A stretch of 64,000 nucleotides of DNA from Pontibacter sp. HSC-36F09 (GCF_024171605.1 NZ_JALKAA010000004.1:124001-188000), one strand, 5' to 3'; shown: positions 17,388 through 26,964, counted from the first letter of the stretch. Notes: a model not told the origin generated them from the sequence alone. Numbers and translations are program-made.

Positions 17388-18335
17388 AGTTTTTTCTAGT
17401 TGGCGTAAATGTGTTCTCTTCATATCTCCGGTCTTCCGTAATAATTGCTTCAGTAAAGGAAAAGCTAGTTTTTGAGTCCTGAAAATAGAATATACCAAGG
17501 CACCGCATTTCTATATGAATAGCCTAATATAGCCTATTAGCCTTTCGTCGGGAAATAGGGGAGGTTGGTGGAGGGAAAGGGGGGATGTAGGTATAGCTGC
17601 TGCAGATGTATGCATAGAATGTGGCTCTTTTCATAGCTTCTCTTCTACGGCAAGGCCTTAATGGCGCGAGTGTCTGCGCTCGTGTCTGCTATGGTGGGGC
17701 CTCAGGCCCAAGTATAGGTATAGTATACCACAAGTTTAGCAAAGGCGTAAATGTGGTTTTGCAGAAGGCCAGTTTGCAACTAGCGTAGTGTCTGTAGCAG
17801 GTATAGCATCCTGACTTGTTTTATAGTTTGCCCTGGCCGAGCGGGCCTTACTTGTTTCCTTGATGAAAAGAAAGAGGGCCCCTACCCCCAGTAAGCAAAA
17901 AAGTCAAGACCCTCCAAATTTGCTGAACGTTCAGACAGTGGAGTGTCGTAAAGTGCACTTGGCAAAGTGATCTGTTTCATAGCTGCAGGGGCAAGTTAGT
18001 CTTGCTATACCTGCCAGGGGGCTAGTTTTGCTACGATGCTATACCTGTAGAAGTGGCAGTAGCAGCAACTCCCCCTTCGAAGGGGGCAGGGGGATGTTAA
18101 TCGTGCACACGAAACCGCAGCTCCAACACCTATACCTGCAATTGAGTGGCTTCAGGAAATCCCCTCTTGAGAGGGGTGTGTTATAGCAACTGGTTAACCT
18201 TCCTTCAACCAAGATCCTTTCAGGATGACAGAGAGGAACTGGTATAGCCAAAGCTCCTTCCCCTGTTTTGGGGGTAGAGGCCCTCGACAAAAGGGGAAGG
18301 CTGGGATGGGGTAATTCGTATTGCGCAGCTACTAA
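17388..18335. other. Long intergenic region rich in short repeats
   Basis: No gene is convincing in 0.95 kb. It contains many AGGTATA/TATACCT words, an imperfect direct repeat around 17663-17690 (GTGTCTGC twice), paired G/C runs such as CCCCCTTCGAAGGGGG near 18069, CCCCTCTTGAGAGGGG near 18162, and the unit CAAGATCCTTTCAGGATGACA (18210-18230). These look like dispersed intergenic repeats of the genome. Confidence 0.55.
18209..18230. repeat. Dispersed short repeat, copy 1
   Basis: CCAAGATCCTTTCAGGATGAC recurs with one change at 28077-28097 (CCAAGATACTTTCAGGATGAC), both in gene-free DNA. Confidence 0.55.
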
Positions 18336-18749
18336 CTACACAATCTCAAAGGAATGCGTAATCGTTGCTGTCTTATACAGAATAGCCGCTACAGAGCAGT
18401 ATTTCTCCAACGAAAGCTCAATGGCGCGACGTACCTTGTCCTCGTCCAACTGACCGCCTAGCTTGAAATGGATGTGGATGGTGCTGAAAAGGTTGAACTC
18501 CTCGACCTTTTGGCGTTCGGCCTTTATATTGATATCGAAGCTTTCGATCGGCTGGCGCTGCTTTTTGAGGATGCTGATGATGTCGATGGCGCTGCAGCCA
18601 CCCAGGCCCATTAGCATGAGCTCCATCGGGCGGGCACCCTGGTTGTGGCCACCGATCTCGGGGTTAGCGTCAATGTTAATGGCTACATTGGCAGCGCCTC
18701 TGGCTTCAAAATGATAGTCCTGGTCTACGCGGGTGAGGTTGATCTCCAT
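18336..18749 (-). CDS. OsmC-family peroxide-reducing protein
   Basis: Thiol-dependent peroxidase-like protein of 137 residues. The two conserved cysteines of the family are visible: C52 in LGGCSAID at the start of the central helix and C118 in KYCSVAA. The N-terminal strands and the G-GGHNQGARPMELML segment also match. The family reduces organic hydroperoxides; this short YhfA-like type is less well studied. The stop lies 57 bases downstream-strand-wise from the next gene upstream, so it may be cotranscribed with the 18807 gene. Confidence 0.9.
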   Translation of the reverse strand: MEINLTRVDQDYHFEARGAANVAINIDANPEIGGHNQGARPMELMLMGLGGCSAIDIISILKKQRQPIESFDINIKAERQKVEEFNLFSTIHIHFKLGGQLDEDKVRRAIELSLEKYCSVAAILYKTATITHSFEIV

Positions 18750-18806
18750 ATCGGTTATTTCGTTTTCTGAGGTTCGAAGGTATACATTTATACCTTTTAC
18801 ACCAAG

Positions 18807-19526
18807 TCAGGCTGCCAGTCGGGTCACGTACTTCACTAGCGAACGCTTGGCGATCGGCAACAGCGCGCTGTCGATAGGGCAGGGCACTTTGGCAACCACA
18901 ACAAAGGTGGCGGGGTTGGGCAGTTCCTGGTTTTCTCTGACCAGCTGTACCTTCAGGTTTTCATGTGTTTGGGCCAGGCCGCGACGCACAGTGCGGAGTA
19001 GTTGCGTGTTGATGCCGCGGTACTTCTCGAAGGTGTTCTCAAAAACGGTAATGCGGTACACGTATACCTGCGTTTCCTTGCCGGGGAAAGCATCCAGAAA
19101 TAAGTAGCCCTCGTTGAAGTACATCGGCGTAATGCCCACGGGGTTGATCTCAAGGTGACTCTCAATGAAATCGTACAGCTCCTTGCCCTCGCTGACGGCC
19201 TCCCTAAAAAGCGGTGCGGCATATTGGATCACCTCCTCGATCTGGGCCATGGTCTCGTCGTCCTCCACGATCTTTTCATACACCAACTCCAGCTTCTCGA
19301 AGTCAGCGCGGGTGATTTGCTGCGGAAAGGATTCGTACACCAGTTTCTTGTGCTCCTGCACTTGTTTCAGGTGGCGGTAGTGCATAATCAGGTCCGAAAA
19401 AACAGGGTAGAGGCGCTGCTGCCCGAACTCGGCACGGACAGCCTGCAGGTAGGCCAGCAAACGATATTTCTTAAATTCAAAGTCAAGCAATCCTTCTGTC
19501 AGCCAGTTGATAGGTAAGTTTTGCAT
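18807..19526 (-). CDS. Conserved hypothetical protein, 239 aa
   Basis: Soluble, mostly helical in the first half (LLAYLQAVRAEFGQQRLYPVFSDLIMHYRHLKQV) and mixed strand/helix in the second (TQVYVYRITVFEN, NPATFVVVAKVPCPIDSALLPIAKR). No signal peptide, membrane segment or known catalytic motif. I think it is a conserved protein of Cytophagales with unknown function. It precedes the OsmC gene on the same strand with a 57-base gap, so a shared transcript is possible. The codon use and motif content match the chromosome. Confidence 0.8.
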   Translation of the reverse strand: MQNLPINWLTEGLLDFEFKKYRLLAYLQAVRAEFGQQRLYPVFSDLIMHYRHLKQVQEHKKLVYESFPQQITRADFEKLELVYEKIVEDDETMAQIEEVIQYAAPLFREAVSEGKELYDFIESHLEINPVGITPMYFNEGYLFLDAFPGKETQVYVYRITVFENTFEKYRGINTQLLRTVRRGLAQTHENLKVQLVRENQELPNPATFVVVAKVPCPIDSALLPIAKRSLVKYVTRLAA

Positions 19527-19696
19527 AACGCTAAATATTGGGTGAATATGCTTAAAAACGAGCCGGGCGGCTGCTATGTTGCTTCTGCCAGCGTGTTTGC
19601 ACAGCTAAACTTTAATGCTTTGCCTCCGTTTAAATTCAGCACTGGGATGCCGCTCAAAAGGCTTCCTGCATTCAGAAAATACACATAAGACAGAAC

Positions 19697-20002
19697 ATGA
19701 ACTATACAGAGAATTTCGAAGGAATAAAGATTGATGTACAGGCTGTAGACATTTCCATTTCGGACGACGTGCAGCAGCATATCCGCAATACCATCACCAA
19801 ACTAAAGCGCCACGCCAAGAAGATCGACTCTGTGGACGTATACTTTAAACAAGAGGCCAACCACGCCACTGACTCCAAAAAACTGAGCATGCGCGTAGGT
19901 ATACCTGGCAACGATGCTTTTGCTGAGGATGACGGCGATAACTGGTACGAGCTGCTCAAAAACGTAGAAGAAAAACTCAAGCGTCAGCTCGATAAAAGAT
20001 AA
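19697..20002 (+). CDS. HPF/RaiA-family ribosome-associated protein
   Basis: Short (101-residue) ribosome hibernation-type factor. It shows the start pattern IDVQAVDISISDDVQQHIRNTITKLKRH, the DSVDVYFKQE strand and the SKKLSMRVGIPGND strand typical of this fold, and a final helix ending in KRQLDKR. Short forms block or dimerise 70S ribosomes in stationary phase in other bacteria. It stands alone; a 14-bp inverted repeat follows it. Confidence 0.88.
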   Translation: MNYTENFEGIKIDVQAVDISISDDVQQHIRNTITKLKRHAKKIDSVDVYFKQEANHATDSKKLSMRVGIPGNDAFAEDDGDNWYELLKNVEEKLKRQLDKR

Positions 20003-20019
20003 GCCGACAGGCACCACAA

Positions 20020-20070
20020 AGCAGACCCGCTGCAGGATCAGGTATAGCACCGCCCGGCAGCGGGTCTGCT
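20020..20070. repeat. Perfect 14-bp inverted repeat between the HPF gene and the SDR gene
   Basis: AGCAGACCCGCTGC (20020-20033) and GCAGCGGGTCTGCT (20057-20070), spacer 23 bases containing AGGTATAGC. No T-run follows, so it is a stable stem that is not a standard terminator; it may protect the mRNA 3' end. Confidence 0.7.
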
Positions 20071-20107
20071 GTTGGGTATAAGCAGGCATCAGATCATCAA
20101 AGAAAAT

Positions 20108-20890
20108 ATGGCCACAGGGGATTACAAAGACAAAGTCGTGCTGGTAACTGGCGGTGCGCAAGGTATAGGCTTAGGTATAGCGCAGGCCTTCGGGCAGGCG
20201 GGTGCTTGGGTTGTGCTCACGGATGCAGACGAGGAAGCGGGAGGTGAAGCCTTGCAGCGTTTGCGGGACCAGCAACTGCGGGCTACCTTTATACCTGGCG
20301 ATGTAAGCGTTGAGCAGGAGGTCGTTGCCCTGATGGAAAAAGTGCAGGACAAACACGGCCGTCTGGATGTATTGGTAAATAACGCAGGTATAGCCGATCC
20401 TTTTGCTGGCAAGCTGGATGAATTGCTGATGTCGGATTTCGACCGGATGCTGGCTGTGAACCTGCGCGGACCAATGCTCTGCGCTAAATACGCCCTGCCG
20501 CTGTTGCGCAAAGCAAAACATCCTGCCATCCTTAACATCACGAGCACGCGCGCTTTCATGTCAGAGCCCGATACCTTTGCCTATTCAGCCTCCAAAGGCG
20601 GACTCGAGGCGCTCACGCATTCCCTGGCCGTTAGCCTGGCGCCGGATCGTATTCGGGTGAATGCCATCGCGCCAGGCTGGATTGAGACCGGGAACTGGCA
20701 AAAAGAAAAGGAGCGTTACGAACCGCAGCATACCCGCGAGGATAAGGAACAGCACCCGGTCGGTCGGGTGGGGGAGCCGCAGGACATTGCCGAAGCAGCG
20801 CTCTTTCTGTGTTCTGCGAAAGCTGGTTTTATTACGGGGCAACACTTGGTGGTAGACGGCGGTATGACCGTAAAGATGATCTATACCTGA
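20108..20890 (+). CDS. SDR-family oxidoreductase
   Basis: Classical short-chain dehydrogenase/reductase, 260 residues from the ATG at 20108 (a TTG 36 bases upstream is possible but less likely). The cofactor motif TGGAQGIGLG, the NNAG motif, an active-site Ser in NITSTRAF and Tyr-x-x-x-Lys in YSASK are all present, and a late GQHLVVDGG closes the fold. Substrate and cofactor preference are not evident. The glycine motif is encoded by two copies of the GGTATA word (20163 and 20175 region). Stands before the DsbA-like gene with a 52-base gap. Confidence 0.9.
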   Translation: MATGDYKDKVVLVTGGAQGIGLGIAQAFGQAGAWVVLTDADEEAGGEALQRLRDQQLRATFIPGDVSVEQEVVALMEKVQDKHGRLDVLVNNAGIADPFAGKLDELLMSDFDRMLAVNLRGPMLCAKYALPLLRKAKHPAILNITSTRAFMSEPDTFAYSASKGGLEALTHSLAVSLAPDRIRVNAIAPGWIETGNWQKEKERYEPQHTREDKEQHPVGRVGEPQDIAEAALFLCSAKAGFITGQHLVVDGGMTVKMIYT

Positions 20891-20942
20891 ACCTAACAAC
20901 CTGCATTGGTGTACAACCTCTAAGGAAACGTAGAATTTACCT

Positions 20943-21581
20943 ATGGTCAACAGTCCTTATAACCCGGTTTTGCTGTATGTAACCGACCCGATGTGCGCCT
21001 GGTGCTACGGCTTCACGCATGTTATCCGTCGTTTGCGCGCCCTCTGGCACGGTCGGCTGACGGTAGAGGTGGTAGCCGCTGGGCTGAACCCGTATGCCCG
21101 GGAGCCTATCTCTCGGGAGCAGAAGGAGCGACTGGCCGTGAGTTGGCACCGGGTGCAGGAGCGCACCAGCCTCCCCTTCAATTATGGCCTTTTCCTGCAG
21201 GAAGATTTTGTATACGACACCGAGCCCGCCTGCCGTGCCCTGCATGTGGTGCGCCGACTAAGGCCTGCCCTCACGCTCGAAGTGCTTCGGGCACTGCACT
21301 CAGCCTTCTACGCCGATGCCCTTAACATGGCAGACCCGCAGGTGCTGGCCCATGTGGTGCGTCCCTTTGGCATCCAGGAAAACCTGTTCTATACTTTGTT
21401 TGAGGCCGACGAGATCATCGACGAAACCGAAAAGGAGTTTGAGTTTGTGGAGATGCTGGGCGTCAAGAATCTGCCGAGCGTGTACATGGAAGGCGGTATG
21501 GGGCCTGAATTGCTCACCAGTGGCTTTTGCCAGCTCGATGAACTGGAAGGAAGGCTGCTGCAGCACCTTGAAATGGTATAA
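20943..21581 (+). CDS. DsbA-family thioredoxin-fold protein (FrnE-like)
   Basis: A 212-residue cytoplasmic thioredoxin-fold protein with the redox motif C18-A-W-C21 (DPMCAWCYGF) and the cis-Pro loop in NLPSVYMEGG. The inserted helical domain between them is of the DsbA/FrnE type. There is no signal peptide, so it is not a periplasmic disulfide oxidase; FrnE-like members act in stress-linked thiol chemistry or isomerisation. It follows the SDR gene by 52 bases on the same strand and may be cotranscribed. Confidence 0.88.
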   Translation: MVNSPYNPVLLYVTDPMCAWCYGFTHVIRRLRALWHGRLTVEVVAAGLNPYAREPISREQKERLAVSWHRVQERTSLPFNYGLFLQEDFVYDTEPACRALHVVRRLRPALTLEVLRALHSAFYADALNMADPQVLAHVVRPFGIQENLFYTLFEADEIIDETEKEFEFVEMLGVKNLPSVYMEGGMGPELLTSGFCQLDELEGRLLQHLEMV

Positions 21582-21767
21582 GCCTCATGCTCAGGTATAA
21601 GTAGTATCAAAAGATGAGCGTGACAACCTGCAAACAGGGAACGACAGGTATAGGAGCGCCACTTTTAACTCAACCACATCATCAGATTTTTTGCTCCAAT
21701 ATTAAAAGATATGTATATTTAGCTGTAAATTAACGGCTCTGGCCACAAAGGCCAATACATACCCTGT

Positions 21768-22127
21768 ATGAGAAGCAAGATATCTACCAACCAGGTCGAT
21801 GAGTACATCGACAAATTATCACCTGAGAAACAGCTGTTAGCGCAGGCAGTACGCCAGATCATCAGTCAGACGGCTGCCCATCTGGAGGAGTGTGTGCGCT
21901 GGGAAAATCCCTGTTATTTCTTTTACGGACCTGTATGCTATTTCGCCTCATCGCGTAGCGGGCTGCACTTCGGTTTCTTCCGCGGAAAAGAGCTTAACGA
22001 TACAAATAAGCGCTTGGTGAGCCGCAACGGTCAGTTGCCGCACATCAAACTGCGCACGATTGAGGACATAGACGAGGAGTATTTCAGCGACCTGGTACGC
22101 CAGGCGGTGCAGCTTAACCAGAACTAG
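21768..22127 (+). CDS. DUF1801 domain protein
   Basis: A 119-residue protein of the YdhG/DUF1801 fold (YjbR-like superfamily). The core VRWENPCYFFYGPVCYFA then HFGFFRGKEL matches the family. No function is established for it; some members bind iron-related partners. The upstream region has TTG at 21691 and TATATTTA near 21714, close to a Bacteroidota promoter. The gene overlaps the convergent CDF gene by 14 bases at its 3' end. Confidence 0.85.
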   Translation: MRSKISTNQVDEYIDKLSPEKQLLAQAVRQIISQTAAHLEECVRWENPCYFFYGPVCYFASSRSGLHFGFFRGKELNDTNKRLVSRNGQLPHIKLRTIEDIDEEYFSDLVRQAVQLNQN

Positions 22128-23037
22128 ACAGATCGGGCGTGCAGTGCTCCTGGCTGCATTCCTGCCCCGGCATTTCCAACTCTACCGTAACGTGGTCTAT
22201 CTGCGCGTCCTGCATGGTGTCGCGTATGCGCTGTTTCACTTCATGTGCCTCCTCCAGATTCAGGTTCTCTTCCACAACGGCGTGCATGGTCAGTACATGG
22301 CTGATGCCGTCCAGCGTCCACAGGTGCAGGTCGTGCACGGAGCGTATACCAGGGAGTAACTCCAGGCGACGGCGCACTTCCTGTAAACTAATATTGGCGG
22401 GGGTGCCCTGCAACAGAATCTGAAGCCCTTTGCGCAGGTTGCGCACCACGTTGTAGAGAATGAATCCGGTGATCAGTACCGAAAGCAAGGGATCTATGAT
22501 AGGCCAATCGAAGAAATAGAGCAGAATACCACCCACCAGAACGGCCGCCCAGCCCAGTACATCCTCCAGCAGGTGCAGCATCGCCACCCGTTCGTTCAGC
22601 GAATCCCCTTTGTTAAGGCGCAGGGCCGCGAATCCGTTTACCAGCACACCCAGGATGGCAAAGCCGATCATACCAGGGGCATGCACAGGCTCCGGATTAA
22701 ACAGACGCGGGATCGACGCCCATAGCACTATACCTGAGCCAATCAACAGCACGACCGAGTTAATGACCGCGCCAAGCAGTGAAAAACGTTTGTACCCGTA
22801 AGAGAAGTGCTGATCGCTGCCCCTGCTTGATAAGTGGGCAAAATACCAGGCCAGACCCAGTGAAAGGGAGTCGCCAAAGTCGTGCAGCGCATCCGAGAGG
22901 ATGGCCACGCTGTTGATCCAAAGCCCGCCAAACACCTCGATCACGGTGAAGCCCAGGTTGAGGAAGAAAGCCACCCTGATGTTGTCACCTGCGTGGTGAT
23001 GGCCGTGGCCTCCGTGATGGTGATGATCGTGTGCCAT
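22114..23037 (-). CDS. Cation diffusion facilitator (zinc-type metal exporter)
   Basis: Inner-membrane metal/proton antiporter of 307 residues. I chose the ATG at 23037 because it yields the His-rich cytoplasmic start MAHDHHHHGGHGHHH of CDF proteins; the open frame reaches to 23346 but would overlap the divergent regulator gene. Six membrane segments follow; the transport site residues are visible in LSDALHDFGDSLSL and in the equivalent helix 5 stretch (HLLEDVLGW). The C-terminal domain (SVHDLHLWTLDGISHVLTMH) is the metal-sensing cytoplasmic fold. It is divergent from the OmpR/kinase genes with 117 bases between, which suggests metal-dependent control. Confidence 0.92.
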   Translation of the reverse strand: MAHDHHHHGGHGHHHAGDNIRVAFFLNLGFTVIEVFGGLWINSVAILSDALHDFGDSLSLGLAWYFAHLSSRGSDQHFSYGYKRFSLLGAVINSVVLLIGSGIVLWASIPRLFNPEPVHAPGMIGFAILGVLVNGFAALRLNKGDSLNERVAMLHLLEDVLGWAAVLVGGILLYFFDWPIIDPLLSVLITGFILYNVVRNLRKGLQILLQGTPANISLQEVRRRLELLPGIRSVHDLHLWTLDGISHVLTMHAVVEENLNLEEAHEVKQRIRDTMQDAQIDHVTVELEMPGQECSQEHCTPDLSSSG

Positions 23038-23154
23038 AAACTGCTTTTCTTCTTCTAAAATAGACAGATATTGGCGCAACTGCAAACTAGCAGACGGCTC
23101 AGTTCTTGAGAAATCGTATCTTGTGCCGGCAAAAACGTAAATAGTGACAGGACT

Positions 23155-23835
23155 ATGAGAATACTGCTGGTAGAAGACGAACCCAAAGTAGCTTCCTTTA
23201 TCAAAAAAGGATTGGAAGAGCAGTCGTATGAAGTCGATCAGGCTTATGACGGCAACTTTGGCCTGAAGATGGCCCTGCAAAACGAGTACGACCTGATCAT
23301 ACTGGACATTATACTGCCGCACATGAGCGGGTTGGAGGTATGCCAAGCCGTTCGGAAGAAAAAAACGCAGGTTCCCATCCTGATGCTTACCGCCCTCGGC
23401 TCCACCGACGACAAGATCACCGGACTGGACGCCGGGGCCGACGATTACCTCACCAAGCCCTTTGAGTTCAAGGAACTGCTGGCCCGGCTCCGCGCCCTTT
23501 CCCGCCGCTCAGGCGACAACGGGGGAGGGGAAAAACTCTCGATCGCAGACCTCGAAATGGACCTGGGCAGCAAGACCGTAACCCGTGGCGGGAAGCCCAT
23601 TAACCTAACAGCAAGAGAATTTGCCCTGCTGCATTATTTACTGCGCAACAGGGGGCGTGTGGTATCCCGCGTCGATATTACAGAGAGCGTGTGGGAGACC
23701 TCCTTCGACACCGGCAGCAATGTGATTGATGTATACATCAATTTCCTGCGCAAAAAAATAGACAAAGGCTTTCCTGGTAAGCTGATCCATACCCTGGTAG
23801 GTATGGGCTATGTGCTCAAGGAGGACGACGCATGA
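23155..23835 (+). CDS. OmpR-family response regulator
   Basis: DNA-binding response regulator of 226 residues. The receiver has D8/E7 acidic pocket (LLVEDEP), phospho-acceptor D51 (LIILDIILP), T78 and K100 (LTKPFEF). The C-terminal winged helix (LTAREFALLHYLLRNRGRVVSR, then DTGSNVIDVYINFLRKKID) is of the OmpR/CusR kind. It overlaps the kinase start by 4 bases (ATGA), and lies divergent to the CDF exporter, so a metal-responsive pair like CusRS or CzcRS is likely. Confidence 0.93.
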   Translation: MRILLVEDEPKVASFIKKGLEEQSYEVDQAYDGNFGLKMALQNEYDLIILDIILPHMSGLEVCQAVRKKKTQVPILMLTALGSTDDKITGLDAGADDYLTKPFEFKELLARLRALSRRSGDNGGGEKLSIADLEMDLGSKTVTRGGKPINLTAREFALLHYLLRNRGRVVSRVDITESVWETSFDTGSNVIDVYINFLRKKIDKGFPGKLIHTLVGMGYVLKEDDA

Positions 23836-25229
23836 CCATCCGAAACAAGCTGACCCTGCAGTTTGCAGGTATATTTGCCCTCCTCCTGATCCTGTTCTCG
23901 CTGATGATCTATTATTTTACTTCGCTCTACCGGCAGGACGATTTTTACAAACGCATCGAGGGGCGTGCCTACGATACGGCCGCCCATGTGCTGGAGGCAG
24001 ATGAAGTAAGTGAGAGAGCCCGTCGCAGCAACCAAATTCGCTATTATCAGGTGCTTCCTTTTGAGAAGGTGAGCATTTACCGGCACGACGGCAGCTTGTT
24101 TTTTTCGGATGGAGACGGGCAACTGGAGGTGGCGCCTGAGGTGCTCGAACGCGTGAAGCGGGAAGGCAAGGTGCAGTACGAACAGGATGAGCGCCAGGTG
24201 GTGGCAACGCTTTACGAAGACAACGAAGGAGAATTTATCGTATTCACTTCTTCTGTGGATGCCTACAGTTTACGCAAACTTCAGCATCTTAAAATTATTT
24301 TGATTGTTGGTTTTCTGGGCTCCATGGTTGTGGTACTGCTGGCTGGCTGGGCTTTTGCGCGCGAAGCACTGCGCCCCATTACCAAAGTGGTGGGCGAGGT
24401 GGAGAAGATCAGCGCCTCGGACCTGCACCTGCGCCTTAGCAATGCAGGCGGAAAAGATGAACTATCGCACCTCTCCCAAACCTTCAATAAAATGCTGGAC
24501 CGCCTGGAAAAGGCGTTTGAAATGCAGAGCACCTTTGTGTCTAATGCTTCTCATGAACTACGCACTCCGCTCACTGCCATGATAGGCGAACTGGAAGTGG
24601 CCCTGATGAAACCCCGTGAGAAAGAGGAGTACCAACGGGTACTGGCCTCCACCCTGGAAGACGCTCGTCTGCTGGCCGAGCTGTCAAATGGCCTGCTGCA
24701 GATTGCCCAGGCCAGCGTGGACACTTCCAAGATCAAGCTCGCGCATTTGCGCTTCGATGAATTGCTGTGGATGGCGCACGAGCAGGCGTTGAAGCGACAC
24801 CCGGGCGCGCTGTATGATATCGATTTCGACAACCTCCCTGATGACGAAGACCGCCTGATCGTGAAAGGAAACGATGCCCTGCTGCTGATCGCCATTGTGA
24901 ACGTACTGGAAAATGCGGCCAAGTTCTCGCCTAAGGGGGAGTACAGCACCGTGCGACTTTCAGCGGACCGGCGGGAGGTGGTGTTGCAGGTAACAGACAA
25001 GGGCGTGGGCATTGCACCGCAAGACCTGCTGCACGTGTTTGTGCCATTTTTCAGGGCGAATAACGTGCGCAACATCAATGGCCACGGCATTGGTCTGCCG
25101 CTGACAGAGAGCATCATAAAACTGCACAAAGGCACTATTTCCATTGACTCCCGTGTGGCAGAGGGAACGATCGTGACATTGCGTTTACCGCAGGCAATCG
25201 GACTAATTTCAGCAAAAAACACATTTTAA
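23832..25229 (+). CDS. Sensor histidine kinase (CusS/CzcS-like)
   Basis: Membrane sensor kinase of 465 residues. Two membrane segments (about residues 10-30 and 154-175) flank a 120-residue periplasmic sensor region with no obvious ligand motif. A HAMP domain follows, then the phospho-acceptor H241 in SNASHELRTPL, an N-box in NVLENAAKFS, and G boxes in DKGVGIAPQDL and GHGIGLPL. Translationally coupled to the regulator gene. The domain plan matches metal-sensing kinases, consistent with the CDF neighbour; the actual signal is not proven. Confidence 0.93.
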   Translation: MTIRNKLTLQFAGIFALLLILFSLMIYYFTSLYRQDDFYKRIEGRAYDTAAHVLEADEVSERARRSNQIRYYQVLPFEKVSIYRHDGSLFFSDGDGQLEVAPEVLERVKREGKVQYEQDERQVVATLYEDNEGEFIVFTSSVDAYSLRKLQHLKIILIVGFLGSMVVVLLAGWAFAREALRPITKVVGEVEKISASDLHLRLSNAGGKDELSHLSQTFNKMLDRLEKAFEMQSTFVSNASHELRTPLTAMIGELEVALMKPREKEEYQRVLASTLEDARLLAELSNGLLQIAQASVDTSKIKLAHLRFDELLWMAHEQALKRHPGALYDIDFDNLPDDEDRLIVKGNDALLLIAIVNVLENAAKFSPKGEYSTVRLSADRREVVLQVTDKGVGIAPQDLLHVFVPFFRANNVRNINGHGIGLPLTESIIKLHKGTISIDSRVAEGTIVTLRLPQAIGLISAKNTF

Positions 25230-25273
25230 TTTGTTTTTAATCTGGTTTTAATTTTCCCTTAATACCTCGCCCG

Positions 25274-25281
25274 TACATTTG
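25274..25281 (+). promoter_or_regulatory. Bacteroidota -7 promoter box TACATTTG before the SulP gene
   Basis: Exact TAnnTTTG 98 bases before the SulP ATG, in a short AT-rich gap after the kinase gene. I see no clear -33 TTG at the right distance, so the call is moderate. Confidence 0.45.
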
Positions 25282-25378
25282 TGAGCATAAGGTGAGTATC
25301 TGACTTATGTTCCTGCTGCCAGCCAAAGGCCGGCGCAGGGATGTGAGTTAGGAAGCCTTCGCTGACAACATTTGCTAT

Positions 25379-26950
25379 ATGAAAGAAACCCCCCTAAAGA
25401 CAAACTACATAGCTAGCCTCGGAAAGGATATTCCGGCTGGCCTCGTCGTTTTCCTTGTTGCCCTTCCGCTTTGCTTAGGTATTTCACTTGCCTCTGGCGC
25501 CCCACTTTTTGCCGGTATCGTGACTGGTGTGGTAGGCGGTTTGGTTGTGTCCTGGCTGAGTGGTTCGCACTTGAGCGTGAGTGGCCCGGCAGCTGGCCTA
25601 ACCGTGATCGTGCTCAATGGCATTGAAACCCTGCAGTCGTATGAAGCCTTTTTGCTGGCGGTTGTGCTGGCAGGTATACTGCAGGTAGCGCTTGGTTTTC
25701 TGAAGGCCGGCGTCATCGGTCTTTATTTCCCCTCCTCGGTTATAAAAGGGATGCTGGCCGCCATCGGTCTGATCCTGATTTTGAAGCAGATTCCGCATTT
25801 CATGGGTGCAGATGATGATTTCTTTGGTGAAATGAATTTCTTCCAGCCGGACGGGCGCAATACCTTTTCAGGTATAATCCATGCCTTCAGTGCTATCCAG
25901 TTGGGTGCGCTGTTGATCGGTGTCCTCTCTATGGCCGTATTGATCTTGTGGGAGCAGCCGTTTATGAAACGCATTAAGTTGTTTAAACTGGTGCCGGGTG
26001 CGCTGATCGTGGTGGTGGGTTCTGTAGGTATAAACTATCTGTTCATCAATTATTTTCCTGAGCTGGCCATAGCCGGTACGCACCTGGTGAACCTTCCGGA
26101 GATAACAAGTGTGGGAGCGCTACAGAATGAACTCCGCTTCCCGGCCTTCGATCAACTGACTAACCCGTCGCTTTATGTGGTGGCCTTCACCATCGCTATC
26201 ATTGCCAGTCTGGAGTCCCTGCTAAGCGTGGAGGCCGTGGATAAGCTCGATCCGCACAAGCGCCGCACGCCCAACAACCGCGAACTGAAGGCACAGGGGG
26301 TAGGTAACATTATTGCAGGTATGCTGGGCGGTATACCGATGACGGCCGTGATCGTGCGAAGCTCTGCCAATATCACGGCGGGTGGCAAAACGAAGATGTC
26401 AGCCTTTATCCATGGGGTGTTCCTGTTGCTGGCCGTGCTTTTCCTGGCGGGTTTCCTGAACCAGGTGCCGCTTTCTGCGCTGGCAGCCGTACTTTTGATG
26501 GTGGGTTATAAGCTCACGAAGCCAACGCTATTCAAAGGGCAGCTCAAACTGGGGCACGAGCAGTTTATTCCGTTTGTGGTAACGATCGTGGCCATCCTGT
26601 TTACCGACCTGCTGGTGGGTATCCTGATCGGTCTGGCAGTAGGCATCTTCTTTATCCTGAAGGCAAACTACAAGTCACCTTACTTCTTCCACAAGGAAGA
26701 TCACCGCGAGAAAGAAACGATCCGCATTAAACTAAGTGAGCACGTATCTTTCCTGAACAAAGCCAGCATTGTGCTGACACTCGAGAGATTGCCGAATGAC
26801 AGCCACGTGATTATTGACGGGGCTAACTCCGAGTACATAGACTACGATGTGCTGGAAGCGATACAGGCTTTTAAGGAAACAGCCCACGAGCGTGGTATAT
26901 TTGTAGAAGTTTTGAATATAGAAGAAGTAAAAGTGCTGGATATGCACTAG
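25379..26950 (+). CDS. SulP-family anion transporter (likely bicarbonate)
   Basis: Inner-membrane SLC26/SulP transporter of 523 residues. The N-terminal signature [29 protein letters not shown] and the SGPAAGL segment are present, followed by about 11-14 membrane helices, and a cytoplasmic STAS-like domain at the end (about 440-520; [22 protein letters not shown]). Family members carry sulfate, chloride or bicarbonate. A beta-carbonic anhydrase gene starts only 14 bases after the stop, so the substrate is very likely bicarbonate. It probably has its own promoter just upstream. Confidence 0.92.
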   Translation: MKETPLKTNYIASLGKDIPAGLVVFLVALPLCLGISLASGAPLFAGIVTGVVGGLVVSWLSGSHLSVSGPAAGLTVIVLNGIETLQSYEAFLLAVVLAGILQVALGFLKAGVIGLYFPSSVIKGMLAAIGLILILKQIPHFMGADDDFFGEMNFFQPDGRNTFSGIIHAFSAIQLGALLIGVLSMAVLILWEQPFMKRIKLFKLVPGALIVVVGSVGINYLFINYFPELAIAGTHLVNLPEITSVGALQNELRFPAFDQLTNPSLYVVAFTIAIIASLESLLSVEAVDKLDPHKRRTPNNRELKAQGVGNIIAGMLGGIPMTAVIVRSSANITAGGKTKMSAFIHGVFLLLAVLFLAGFLNQVPLSALAAVLLMVGYKLTKPTLFKGQLKLGHEQFIPFVVTIVAILFTDLLVGILIGLAVGIFFILKANYKSPYFFHKEDHREKETIRIKLSEHVSFLNKASIVLTLERLPNDSHVIIDGANSEYIDYDVLEAIQAFKETAHERGIFVEVLNIEEVKVLDMH

Positions 26951-26964
26951 AAATAAATAAAATT

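Noticed and set aside
18039-18290. 83-aa frame in the long intergenic region
   Set aside because: Made of repeat DNA, no start signal, no protein pattern.
23038-23346. N-terminal extension of the CDF gene
   Set aside because: It would overlap the divergent regulator gene and lacks membrane or His-rich features; ATG 23037 fits the family.
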